From Pirellulales bacterium (GTDB taxonomy: Bacteria; Planctomycetota; Planctomycetia; Pirellulales; JAICIG01): a DNA stretch of 63,087 nucleotides. The notes below the pieces were generated by a model that made no database searches, was not told the DNA's origin, and saw nothing but the letters and a program-made list of their open reading frames with translations. The stretch is from the NCBI GenBank assembly GCA_025927475.1, contig JAICLL010000013.1, positions 1-63,087 of the forward strand. Direction: 5' to 3'. Position numbers and translations under genes: made by a program. Every line of letters begins with the position of its first letter. Position 1 is the stretch's first letter. Of this stretch, positions 50,470-59,103 are shown one piece after another.

Positions 50470-52124
50470 TAGTGCGAAATGACTTGCAAGTGCGGCAGCT
50501 TACCGCGCAGTTGTCCGACGCCGGCATCGGTGACGCGCGTATTCGCCACGCTGAGCGAACGCAACTCCGTCAGGCCGGCCAGGCTCTTTAGCCCCGCGTC
50601 GGTGATCTGTGTGCCTTGCAGCGAGAGGGCGTCGAGCTTCTTTAACTCCTGCAAGTGAGTCAGGCCCCGGTCGGTGATCTTGGTGCCCTGTAACGAGAGA
50701 GCACGCAGGTTGGTCAACTTGCCGACGGATGCCAGACCTTCGTCTCCGATGCGGGCGTCGGCCAGCATCAGCAATTCCAAGTGCTTTAGGCCCACCAGGC
50801 GCTTCAGCCCGTTGTCGGTAACTCGGCTATTAAACAGGTCCAACTCAACCAGGCTTTTCAGCGGTTCGAGATGAGCCAGCGCCTGGTCACCCACGTGGGT
50901 GTCGCCCAGATCGAGCACTTCCAAATGCGTCAGGTCCTTGAGGTGCTCCAAGCCGTCGCCTCGGACGCGCGTGTGCCGCAAATCAAGGTGTTGCAGCCGA
51001 GTGAGTCCGGCCAAATGGGCCAGCCCATCGTCGGTGATTTCGTCGCCGGCCAGGACGAGCGTGTTCAGATACTTCAACTCTTCCAGGTTTTTCAGTCCTT
51101 CGTCGGTGATTTGCGTACCGACGAGCATCAGCTCTTCCAGGCCCTTCATCTCGCGGAGATGCGTCAAGGCTTCATCGCCGATGGTGGTCAATCCCAGATC
51201 GAGCAGCCGCAGGTTTTCGAGCTTGGCGAGGGGCGCCAGGCTGTCGTCGCTGATTTGCGTGTCGCTCAGATAAAGCTGTGTGAGCGAGGCGAGCGATTCA
51301 ATGCCCGCCAGTCCGTTGCCGGTCAAGGGCGTGAACGCCAGATCGAGCGTTTTGAGCTTGTGCAGATCGGCGAGCGCTTTCAGTCCAGGGCCGGTGACAC
51401 CCGTGTGCTTGAGCGAAATGGTTTCGAGGTTTTCCAGGCTGGCCAGGCTCGCCAGGCCCTCGTCGGTGATGTGCGTGGCGCCGAGATCGAGCATCTCCAG
51501 CGACGTCAGCCCCTTCAAATGCGCCAGCGAGCCATCGCCGAGCCGCGTGCGAAACAGGTGCAACGTCTTCAAGCTTTTCAGGCCCGATAGATTGTCGAGG
51601 CCTTCGCCGGTGATCGCCGCGTCGGAAAGGTGCAGGTCTTCCAGATTGACCAGCGACTTTAAATGCACCAGGCCCGCGTCGGTGATGCGTGTCTTGAATA
51701 GCGTCAGTGTTTTCAGCCCGGTCAGGCCGCTTAGGTTTTCCAGCCCCTCATCGCCGACGTTGGTGTGGCCCAGGTCAAGCCGTTCCAACGCCGACAAACC
51801 GCGCAGGTTTTTCAGACCGGCATCGGTGATCTGCGTGCTCCACAGGCCGAGCGAGCGAAGCGTGGCGATGCCTTTGATTGCTTGCAAGTCGGCATCGGTC
51901 GCCGCGGTGTTGCCAAGCTCGATTTTGACGATCTTGTCTGCTTGCTTTGCGTCGAATTCGACGGAGCCGCCGAGCTTGTGGATGTGGGCGACCACCGCGT
52001 CTTGTCCAGACGCCGGTGGCTTCTTGGCGGCCGGCGTTGCTTTTTTAGCGGCGGTCTGGGCAGCCGCGATCGGCAATGCGGCCAACAAAAATAAACCGGC
52101 AAGAACCAAGGGCGAATTTTTCAT
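50469..52124 (-). CDS. secreted leucine-rich-repeat protein (second)
   Basis: 551 residues. Signal peptide SPLVLAGLFLLAALPIAAAQ. A ~60-residue head (VAHIHKLGGSVEFDAKQADK) matches the head of the LRR protein at 19771. About 18 LRR units with ITDAGL, ITDEGL, VTDNGL and IGDEGL endings follow. The protein overlaps the GTPase gene by one base at the stop, so both are probably made from one transcript. A role in protein binding on the cell surface or in the periplasm is expected. Confidence 0.87.
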   Translation of the reverse strand: MKNSPLVLAGLFLLAALPIAAAQTAAKKATPAAKKPPASGQDAVVAHIHKLGGSVEFDAKQADKIVKIELGNTAATDADLQAIKGIATLRSLGLWSTQITDAGLKNLRGLSALERLDLGHTNVGDEGLENLSGLTGLKTLTLFKTRITDAGLVHLKSLVNLEDLHLSDAAITGEGLDNLSGLKSLKTLHLFRTRLGDGSLAHLKGLTSLEMLDLGATHITDEGLASLASLENLETISLKHTGVTGPGLKALADLHKLKTLDLAFTPLTGNGLAGIESLASLTQLYLSDTQISDDSLAPLAKLENLRLLDLGLTTIGDEALTHLREMKGLEELMLVGTQITDEGLKNLEELKYLNTLVLAGDEITDDGLAHLAGLTRLQHLDLRHTRVRGDGLEHLKDLTHLEVLDLGDTHVGDQALAHLEPLKSLVELDLFNSRVTDNGLKRLVGLKHLELLMLADARIGDEGLASVGKLTNLRALSLQGTKITDRGLTHLQELKKLDALSLQGTQITDAGLKSLAGLTELRSLSVANTRVTDAGVGQLRGKLPHLQVISH

Positions 52125-52449
52125 GATTTCCCCACTGTGGACAATACCGATGCGCGGACAATACCGAATCCGGGCCGTTCTTCGGCGCAGCTAGGATAGC
52201 TTGCGCCAACGCGCGCCGCAAGCTTTGGCCCGCCTGATGGAGATTCGCGGTCACTAAATGGGACAATCTCCGTTCCTTACTGTAAATCGGTTTTGACGAC
52301 AAAATGGGGCGATCGCCGTCATTTCCGGCGCCGGCCGCAAACTCGGCACGGCCGTTGCGCTCTGCCGGCGCCCCGCCGCACAATTGACTTGCGGCGGCGT
52401 CAACGTACTTACACGTAGAGGAATTCAAGCATTTTCGCGGGAATCTTTC
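52125..52449. other. intergenic stretch with a 12-base direct repeat
   Basis: GGACAATACCGA occurs at 52139-52150 and 52157-52168, 18 bases apart, just upstream of the LRR gene; a shorter GGACAAT is found at 52261. This could be a binding site in the leader or promoter of the LRR gene. The stretch is a divergent promoter region for the LRR gene and the double GGDEF gene. No further gene seen. Confidence 0.4.
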
Positions 52450-53982
52450 GTGGACCACTCCCATTGGCTGCTCTTGATCAGCGTGATCGTCCTGCTGGTC
52501 GATCTGGCGGCCGGCATTGCGCTGGGCTGGTGGATCCACGAGGTCAACAATGTGCGGGCGAATGTCTTTAACGCCCGGCACGCCATCGACGCGCTGCGGG
52601 ATTTGCACGATCTGACCTGCGACGTGGCCGGCCGCGTCGGCCAGCACTTGACGCGCGTCGACGCCATCAGCCACGAGTTGGCCACGCTTCGGGCAGGCTG
52701 CTCGGGACCGAAAGACCGGGCCGTGGTTGACGCCGTCTCGCGGATCGTCGAGTTTAACGAAGAGCTTACCCAGGAGCTGGCCGACGCCAAAATCAAGTTG
52801 GGCGATCAGGCCGATCTGATCGCCGCTCAGACCAAGGCGGCCATGGCCGATCTGCTGACCGGGCTGCCCAACCAACGCGGGTTTGACGACGAGCTGCGGC
52901 GCCGCGTGGCTCAGTGGCAGCAGCACGAGACGCCCATCTCGGTGCTGATGGTCGACATCGATAATCTGCAAAAACTACAAGAAGCCCACGGCATCGAGGC
53001 GGCCAACGACGTGCTGCGCGGCGTGGCCGGCGTGCTCAACGAAACCATGCGCGCCATGGACCTGATTGCCCGGTATGGCGACAACCAGTTTGCCATTGGC
53101 CTGCCCGGCACGCACCTGACCGACGCCAAAAAGACCGCCGAGCGTTTGCGTTCGGCGCTGGCCGATCGTGAGTTTCACATCGGCGAAACTCCCGTCAAAA
53201 TCACCGTCAGCGAGGGAGTGGCCGAAGCGCAGCCGGGCGACGACATGGGTACGCTGCTGGAGCGCACGGCCTTGGCCCTGGCGGCCTCGCACGAGGCGGG
53301 CGGAAACTGTGGCTACGCCCACGACGGCGACAAGTGCGAAGCAATTCCCATCGAACACGTCTCCAACGGGCTGCTGTTCACCCAGCAAGACCTGATGGCG
53401 CTGGCCAAACAACTGCAAGGCATGCCGGCCGATCCGCACACCGACCCGCTGACTGGCCTGCTCAATCGCCGCAGTTTCTTCGAGGGGCTGCGGCACCGCA
53501 TCGCCGAGCACAACCTGGCCAATATGCCGCTGACGCTGGCGGTGATCGACATCGACAACATGAAAAACCTGAACCGCACGCACGGCAACCTGGTGGGCGA
53601 TGTCGTGCTGCGAACCGTGACCCAGATCATTCGCAGCGCCACGCGGGCGCATCTGGACATTGCCGCTCGCTACCACGAAGACAAGCTGGCGGTGGTGCTG
53701 GTGCATACCGAGGTGACGGATGCCCTGCCCGTGGCCGAGCGCATTCGCAAAGCGATTGCCTCGTGCAAGCTCAAGGCCGAGGGAAATGAAATCCACGTCA
53801 CCGTGAGCATCGGCGTAGCCGAGTTGCCGCGCGGAGCCGACGCCGTGGCCTTGCTAAAATCTGCCGAGGACGCCGTGCGCGTAGCCAAAGCGGCCGGCCG
53901 CAACCGCACGTATCTGCACGATGGCAAGCGTGCCGTGCCCGCCATTCCGAAGTCGGCGCCCCGCGAACCGGCGGGGGTTTGA
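52450..53982 (+). CDS. membrane protein with two degenerate GGDEF domains
   Basis: 510 residues from the GTG at 52450, which starts just before the membrane helix (about residues 7-27); no ATG is near. A coiled-coil region follows (EFNEELTQELADAKIKLGDQ). First GGDEF-like domain about residues 135-290: MADLLTGLPNQRGFDDELRR, and RYGDNQFAIGL at 208-218 where GGDEF is expected. Second about 330-490: DPLTGLLNRRSFFEGLRHR, and RYHEDKLAVVL at 407-417. Both active sites are changed, so diguanylate cyclase activity is unlikely; a c-di-GMP binding or scaffold role is possible. It is convergent with the MshEN/Hsp70 pair. Confidence 0.82.
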   Translation: MDHSHWLLLISVIVLLVDLAAGIALGWWIHEVNNVRANVFNARHAIDALRDLHDLTCDVAGRVGQHLTRVDAISHELATLRAGCSGPKDRAVVDAVSRIVEFNEELTQELADAKIKLGDQADLIAAQTKAAMADLLTGLPNQRGFDDELRRRVAQWQQHETPISVLMVDIDNLQKLQEAHGIEAANDVLRGVAGVLNETMRAMDLIARYGDNQFAIGLPGTHLTDAKKTAERLRSALADREFHIGETPVKITVSEGVAEAQPGDDMGTLLERTALALAASHEAGGNCGYAHDGDKCEAIPIEHVSNGLLFTQQDLMALAKQLQGMPADPHTDPLTGLLNRRSFFEGLRHRIAEHNLANMPLTLAVIDIDNMKNLNRTHGNLVGDVVLRTVTQIIRSATRAHLDIAARYHEDKLAVVLVHTEVTDALPVAERIRKAIASCKLKAEGNEIHVTVSIGVAELPRGADAVALLKSAEDAVRVAKAAGRNRTYLHDGKRAVPAIPKSAPREPAGV

Positions 53983-54006
53983 GCGGCACGCGCCGCTCCA
54001 GGCCGC

Positions 54007-55041
54007 TTACTTCTTCAACTCCGTGGCGACCCACGCCGCACCGGCCGCCACCGCGCCGATCAGCAACGATACGGCGACTGGCATTAAGTAGCTTTTCACG
54101 GTGTAACCCATCACCGCCGCCACAATCATGCTGGCCACGAAGCCAAAGTTAAATGCCACCAGCAGCGCCATCCGCTGCTGCTTCTTGCCGAGCTGCTTTT
54201 CTTCGTACGTCTGGCTTGGAAGGGCCGATGGCGCCGCGGCAGCCGGCGCCGCTTTTTCGTCGGCTTTCGGCCTGGCCGCCGCGCGCTTGGCCGGTCCCGC
54301 CGCCATTTGCGCCGCTGCCGCTTCCTTGGGAAAATGCCTGGCAATTGCCTGGTTCACGTCGGCCGGCGTGCACAGCACCAGCCGCACCGGCACGCCAAAC
54401 TGCAACCGCAGCAAGTCTTCGATCTCTGGCGGCAACAGGTGCGGCGCCATCACCAGCACTCGACCATCGACCGCCATCAGCGGCACGCACGATTGCTGCC
54501 GCGCCGTGACGGCGGGCATCTTGGGCGTCAGGCTCTCGTCAATCTCCACGTCGTCCAGGTTGATAAATGGCAGGCCGATCGAATCGGCGTAGACCTGCAT
54601 CACCTGGTCGGCCGGCGCCAGCCGCTGCTGGAAGATCGCGTCGCGCACCTCAACGCCGATGGTTCGCGAAAAGCGGCGGGCCTTATCGAGCTGCTCGGAC
54701 GTAAGTACTTTGCGGGCGACCAGCAGCTCTTCGAACGAGGTGGCCTTGCCGGTTGCCGGAGCAGCGGCGCGACCTAGCGAGGCGTCGTACTCGGTCTTGC
54801 GCACCGAGTCGGTCAGGCAGAGCATGGCCTGGCACAGCTCGTTCAACAGCGCCTGCGACTGCGGCCCGTATTCGCCGGCGGCGTACTTGCGCACGTGCGC
54901 GTTCAGCTTGCGATAGCTGCCGCGGACGGCGTTGGCGTCGTCCTCGAACAGCTTGAGTTTCAAGAGCTGGTAATGGTTCAGCGGACGGGCGGTCTCGCTG
55001 ATCTCCAGCCAATCGCGGTAGACGTCGAGTTGCGTGCTCAC
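54007..55041 (-). CDS. J-like / MshEN-like membrane protein, coupled to Hsp70
   Basis: 344 residues, starting with GTG at 55041 and overlapping the TGA of the Hsp70 gene (GTGA). Residues ~10-90 (LNHYQLLKLKLFEDDANAVR, then ALLNELCQAMLCLTDSVRKT) match a helical planctomycete domain that resembles a J-domain but lacks a clear His-Pro-Asp. Residues ~100-235 resemble the N-terminal domain of type II secretion ATPases (MshEN; FEELLVARKVLTSEQLDKAR, GVEVRDAIFQQRLAPADQVM, LPFINLDDVEIDESL). An Ala/Lys-rich linker and two C-terminal membrane helices end the protein. MshEN domains can bind c-di-GMP in other systems. Confidence 0.68.
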   Translation of the reverse strand: MSTQLDVYRDWLEISETARPLNHYQLLKLKLFEDDANAVRGSYRKLNAHVRKYAAGEYGPQSQALLNELCQAMLCLTDSVRKTEYDASLGRAAAPATGKATSFEELLVARKVLTSEQLDKARRFSRTIGVEVRDAIFQQRLAPADQVMQVYADSIGLPFINLDDVEIDESLTPKMPAVTARQQSCVPLMAVDGRVLVMAPHLLPPEIEDLLRLQFGVPVRLVLCTPADVNQAIARHFPKEAAAAQMAAGPAKRAAARPKADEKAAPAAAAPSALPSQTYEEKQLGKKQQRMALLVAFNFGFVASMIVAAVMGYTVKSYLMPVAVSLLIGAVAAGAAWVATELKK

Positions 55042-56609
55042 TGCACCACGTATTGCTGGGCCAGGTTGGAATAGGCGTCGATCTGCTGCTCGTCAAGCCC
55101 GCCCCGGCGTTCAATCTCGATGGCGGCTTCGCCGCCGCCGATCTTGTCTCGGGCACGCACCCGCACACGGCCGTCGGTGCCATAAGAATACGTCACCTCG
55201 ACCGGCGATCCCTTCGGCAGATTGGCGGGCAATTTGGTGATGCTGCAATTGCCGATCAGCGAGCAGGCTTGCGGGTCGGGCGCGTCGCCTTCGATCACTT
55301 TGACGGTGGCCCGCACCTGGTTGGCCTCGATCGTGTTAAACACCTGCTGCTTTTCAATCGGCAGCCGCGTGTTGCGCGGAATCATGACATGGTTGAGCGG
55401 TTTTTTGGTTTTCGGATCTTTGATGACCACGCCCAAGCTATGCGAGTTCACGTCGTCTTGCTTGACGTTTTTCAAATAGCGCCGCACGGTGTCGGCCAAC
55501 TCGCTGCCCTCGCCACGATATTTGGCCTCCAAAATGGCCGCGTGAATGGCGGCGCCTTGGGCCACCGCCGTATGCGGCGAAAGCTCTTGAAATGGCTTTT
55601 TGCCGGTCACCTGTTCCAGCAGCAAGGGCACGCGAGGCATCAGCGTCGAACCGCCCACCAGCACAATCGCATCCAAATCTTGCGGCTGAACCTTGGCTTG
55701 CTCGATGACCAACTCGGTGGTGTCGATCGTGCGTTGCAACAGATCGGCGGTCATCTGCTCAAACTGATCGCGCGTAACCGTCACCGAATTGCTTTTGCCC
55801 TCGTGCCGGCAGACAATCGAGATCTGGGCCTGTTGCGACAGAGCGACCTTGGCCTGGTCGCAGTCGTTGCGCAGCACCTGCGTGGTAGCCGCCGAGTCGC
55901 GCGGGTCGGCGCCATGCCGCTTTTTGAATTCATCGGCGACGTAGTTCAGCAGCCGATCGTTCCAATCGATGCCGCCCAGGTAAACGTCGCCGTCGGTGGC
56001 CAGCACCTGGAAATGCGTGGGCGTATATTTCACCACCGTGACGTCGAAGGTGCCGCCGCCCAGGTCGTAGACCAGCGCCATGCGCGGCTTCTCGAATTTG
56101 CCGCCCCCCAGCTCACCGCGATGCCAGGCGTAGGTGAGCGTGGCGGCGGTGGGCTCGTTGATGATGTCGATCACGTTCAGGCCCGAGATGCGGCCGGCGT
56201 CTTGCGTGGCCTTGCGCCGGGCGTCGTTAAAGTAATACGGCACGGTGATGACCGCGTTGCCGACCGGGCCGATCCGCTTTTCGGCGTCTTGCCGCAGCTT
56301 TTTCAGAATCAAGGCCGAGAGGAACTCGGGCGTGATCTCGTGGCCGTCGAACGTGCGCTTATACTCCGCGGTGCCCATGTGTCGCTTGACGCGTTCGACG
56401 ACATGCTCGGGGTCTTCCATGGCGGCCCGCGTGCGGCTGGGGCCGACAATCACATGCCCGCTCTGGGCGAGCACGATCAAGCTGGGGGTTTCGACTTCTT
56501 CTTCTTCGTTGAGCAGGGCGATCGGCGCGCCGGTGTCGTCGAGCTTGGCGATGGCCGAAAACGTGGTGCCCAGATCAATTCCGACGGTGTGGCCTGGCTT
56601 GAATTCCAT
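55038..56609 (-). CDS. DnaK-like Hsp70, short C-terminus
   Basis: 523 residues from the ATG at 56609 (upstream frame is not Hsp70-like). The ATPase domain shows HTVGIDLGTTFSAIAKLDDT, NAVITVPYYFNDARRKATQD, INEPTAATLTYAW, VYDLGGGTFDVTVVKY and VLVGGSTLMPRVPLLLEQ. The beta part of the substrate domain is present (VNSHSLGVVIKDPKTKKPLN). The alpha-helical lid is nearly absent, about 100 residues shorter than DnaK. It should hydrolyse ATP and bind unfolded chains, but control of release may differ. Its partner may be the J-like protein encoded just downstream with overlapping codons. No hrcA, grpE or true dnaJ in this window. Confidence 0.9.
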   Translation of the reverse strand: MEFKPGHTVGIDLGTTFSAIAKLDDTGAPIALLNEEEEVETPSLIVLAQSGHVIVGPSRTRAAMEDPEHVVERVKRHMGTAEYKRTFDGHEITPEFLSALILKKLRQDAEKRIGPVGNAVITVPYYFNDARRKATQDAGRISGLNVIDIINEPTAATLTYAWHRGELGGGKFEKPRMALVYDLGGGTFDVTVVKYTPTHFQVLATDGDVYLGGIDWNDRLLNYVADEFKKRHGADPRDSAATTQVLRNDCDQAKVALSQQAQISIVCRHEGKSNSVTVTRDQFEQMTADLLQRTIDTTELVIEQAKVQPQDLDAIVLVGGSTLMPRVPLLLEQVTGKKPFQELSPHTAVAQGAAIHAAILEAKYRGEGSELADTVRRYLKNVKQDDVNSHSLGVVIKDPKTKKPLNHVMIPRNTRLPIEKQQVFNTIEANQVRATVKVIEGDAPDPQACSLIGNCSITKLPANLPKGSPVEVTYSYGTDGRVRVRARDKIGGGEAAIEIERRGGLDEQQIDAYSNLAQQYVVQ

Positions 56610-56693
56610 AAGTGCTGTGGTCCCAACGATGCGAGGGTTGATGCTAGCGATTGTCGGTCCCCGCGCGGCGATAGTCAAGCAAGAGGGGATTTG

Positions 56694-56728
56694 GGATTCA
56701 GGATTCAGGGTTCAGGATTCAGGGTTCT
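56694..56728. repeat. heptamer tandem array (GGATTCA/GGGTTCA)
   Basis: Five heptamers with single-base changes (GGATTCA, GGATTCA, GGGTTCA, GGATTCA, GGGTTCT), followed by a short inverted GAACCTGAAC. It lies about 85 bases upstream of the Hsp70 start (minus strand). The rest of 56610-56970 is non-coding apart from the second array. Confidence 0.9.
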
Positions 56729-56903
56729 GAACCTGAACTGTGGCGTACGCAATCTCGCCTTCAGGCGCCGCAGATTATATCCTCAACGCACATGTGTTCT
56801 CGCAGTTGTCTATTCTTGAAGGGATAAGCTTGCGATTAGTTGCCGTATTGAACGCAATGCGAATGAATCGACGACAAACGGCAAAGCAGCCACAGACTCC
56901 CAA

Positions 56904-56966
56904 ATCCCGAATCCCGAATCCCGAATCCCGAATCCCGAATCCCGAATCCCGAACCCTGAACCCTCT
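56904..56966. repeat. heptamer tandem array (ATCCCGA) before a methyltransferase
   Basis: Seven perfect ATCCCGA units (56904-56952) and two variant units follow, ending 5 bases before the ATG at 56971. On the minus strand the G runs are GGG separated by four bases. It is the longest array of this kind in the window. Confidence 0.95.
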
Positions 56967-56970
56967 CCGC

Positions 56971-57795
56971 ATGCCCGACCGCCCCCTCACTTCCGCCGCC
57001 GCCCAGCAGCAAAACCGCCGGGCCTGGAACGAGCTGGCTCGCCACAAGCAGCGGTTTACCACGCCCGCCGCTGATGACGATTTGCGCGATCCGCTCACGG
57101 CCTCCGATGGCCTGGGCTGGCTGGGCGGCAGTGTATCGGGCAAGCGGCTGCTCTGCCTGGCCAGCGGCGGCGGACGGCAAAGCGCCATGTATGCCGTAGC
57201 CGGGGCCCGCGTGACCGTGGTCGATCTCAGCCCCGAAATGTTGTCGCTCGATCGCCAGGTGGCCGCCGAACGAGGTCTCGACATCCGCGTGGTCGAGGCT
57301 TCCATGGATGATCTGAGTGCGCTGGCCGATGCCAGCTTCGACGTCGTCGTCCAGCCGGTGAGCACCTGTTATCTGCCCGATGTCTTGGCCGTCTATCGAG
57401 AGGTCGCTCGGGTGACCGCGCCGGCCGGGCTCTATATCAGCCAGCACAAGCAGCCGACCAGCCTGCAAACGGGCGTGTCGCCTGGTCCGGCGGGATATGA
57501 AATCGGCGAGCCCTATTATCGGCGGGGCCCTCTGCCGGCGGTGTCGGGCAGTCGGCACCGCGAAGAGGGCACGCTGGAGTTTTTGCATCGCTGGGAAGAA
57601 CTAATCGGCGGCATGTGCCGCTGTGGGTTTGTGATTGAAGACCTGGTCGAGCCGCTCTTAACTCGTCCCGATGCCGAGCCGGGCGCGTTTGCCCATCGCT
57701 GCCGCTTTGTGCCACCTTATGTACGCGTCAAAGCGCGGCGCGTGGGGGCGGCGGCTTCCGGCTCTCAGCCGAAACTGTGGACGCCGGAATCATGA
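56971..57795 (+). CDS. class I SAM-dependent methyltransferase
   Basis: 274 residues from the ATG at 56971. The frame extends upstream through the repeat array, which is unlikely to be coding. Motif I is RLLCLASGGGRQSAMYAVAG, the SAM-binding loop, with the acidic VTVVDLSPEML just after. Motif IV is SFDVVVQPVSTCYLPDVLAV. A late region RREEGTLEFLHRWEE-type segment and VIEDLVEPLL resemble small-molecule methyltransferases. The substrate is unknown. Confidence 0.82.
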   Translation: MPDRPLTSAAAQQQNRRAWNELARHKQRFTTPAADDDLRDPLTASDGLGWLGGSVSGKRLLCLASGGGRQSAMYAVAGARVTVVDLSPEMLSLDRQVAAERGLDIRVVEASMDDLSALADASFDVVVQPVSTCYLPDVLAVYREVARVTAPAGLYISQHKQPTSLQTGVSPGPAGYEIGEPYYRRGPLPAVSGSRHREEGTLEFLHRWEELIGGMCRCGFVIEDLVEPLLTRPDAEPGAFAHRCRFVPPYVRVKARRVGAAASGSQPKLWTPES

Positions 57796-57884
57796 TGCTG
57801 TTTTTTCCCCTTGCAATCCGCTGCGATTCGGGGAAAATGGCGAGATTCGCGCCCCATCGGCTCGAAGCACCAGGAAAGATTGAG

Positions 57885-58514
57885 ATGTCGGAAGTATTGA
57901 AGGTAGAAATCCGCGAGAGTCGCGGCAAACGACACGCGCGGCGGCTGCGCGCCATGGGCGCGGTGCCCGCCGTACTGTATGGGCACGGCGAGCAAAACCT
58001 CAGCCTGGCCATTCCCGCTGACCAAGTGAAGACCGCCGTGCGGCACGGCGCCCGCGTGGTCGATCTGGACGGAGCGGTCAAGGATAAAGCCTTTATCCGC
58101 GACCTGCAGTGGGATACGTATGGGCTGGACGTGCTGCACATGGACCTGACGCGCGTCTCTGCCGACGAGAAGGTGCAGGTCGAAGTACACGTCGAGCTGC
58201 GCGGCGAAGCGCCGGGCGTAAAAGACGGAGGCATCGTTTCGCAATTGGTCCACCAGGTTGACGTCGAATGCCTGGTGGTTTCGATCCCCGAAAAACTCAC
58301 CTTGCGAATCAACGATCTGAAGCTGAATGAATCGTTGACCGCCAACAAGATTGAATTGCCGCCGGGCACCACGCTGCTGGCCGATGCCGACATGGTGATC
58401 GTGCAATGCGTCGAGCCGAAGCCCGAAGAAGAAGAGGCCGTGGCGTCCACCGGCGCCGAACCCGAAGTGATTGGCCGCAAAGCCGAGGCCGAGGAGGGGG
58501 CGGAAGAAGAATAG
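57885..58514 (+). CDS. rplY: 50S ribosomal protein bL25 (Ctc form)
   Basis: 209 residues from the ATG at 57885. The L25 part is at the start: EVLKVEIRESRGKRHARRLR, AVLYGHGEQNLSLAIPADQV, and FIRDLQWDTYGLDVLHMDL. A second beta domain of Ctc type follows and the C-terminus is acidic (EEEEAVAST). It binds 5S rRNA. It is followed 3 bases later by pth, a common bacterial gene order. Confidence 0.93.
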   Translation: MSEVLKVEIRESRGKRHARRLRAMGAVPAVLYGHGEQNLSLAIPADQVKTAVRHGARVVDLDGAVKDKAFIRDLQWDTYGLDVLHMDLTRVSADEKVQVEVHVELRGEAPGVKDGGIVSQLVHQVDVECLVVSIPEKLTLRINDLKLNESLTANKIELPPGTTLLADADMVIVQCVEPKPEEEEAVASTGAEPEVIGRKAEAEEGAEEE

Positions 58515-58517
58515 GCC

Positions 58518-59078
58518 ATGAAGCTGGTAGTGGGTTTGGGTAATCCCGGACGGAAATACCAGGCGACGAGGCACAATATCGGCTTCGAGGTGCTGTCGAA
58601 CCTGGCTAGCCGCTATGGCGTCGGCTCGCCCCGCGGCAGCTTTCAGGGCGAGCTAGTCGAGGCCGATTTGCGGGGCAATCGGGCCTGGCTGCTGTGGCCG
58701 CATACGTTTATGAACCGCAGCGGAACCAGCGTGGTGCAGGCCCGCGATTTTTATAAACTGGAGAACAAGCAACTGCTGATCGTCTGCGACGACTTTAACC
58801 TGCCCTTGGCCAAGCTGCGGTTGCGGGCCAAGGGATCGTCGGGCGGACAAAAAGGACTGCAAGACATCATTCGCGCCCTGGGCACCGATGAGTTCGCCCG
58901 GCTGCGGGTGGGCATCGGACAACCGCCCGACGGTTGGGACCCGGTCGATTTTGTTTTGGGCCGCTTCGGCAAAGACGAAAAGGCCGAAGTGGAACAGATG
59001 GTGGTTCAGGCGGCCGACGCCGTGGTCGAGTGGGCCGGCGAGGGAATCGAAACCTGCATGAACCGTTACAACGCTTAG
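58518..59078 (+). CDS. pth: peptidyl-tRNA hydrolase
   Basis: 186 residues. It cleaves the ester in peptidyl-tRNA released early from ribosomes. Family marks are KLVVGLGNPGRKYQATRHNI with the catalytic His, LWPHTFMNRSGTSVVQAR, and IVCDDFNLPLAKLRLRAKGS followed by GGQKGLQDIIRALGTDEFAR, including the conserved Asp and Gly. The C-terminal helix is complete. The gene follows rplY by 3 bases. Confidence 0.96.
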   Translation: MKLVVGLGNPGRKYQATRHNIGFEVLSNLASRYGVGSPRGSFQGELVEADLRGNRAWLLWPHTFMNRSGTSVVQARDFYKLENKQLLIVCDDFNLPLAKLRLRAKGSSGGQKGLQDIIRALGTDEFARLRVGIGQPPDGWDPVDFVLGRFGKDEKAEVEQMVVQAADAVVEWAGEGIETCMNRYNA

Positions 59079-59103
59079 AAATATTTGGGCTTAGGAGCAT
59101 TTG

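Noticed and set aside
56904-56966. CRISPR-like periodic repeat
   Set aside because: Period is only 7 bases with no spacers and no cas genes, so it is a simple tandem array.
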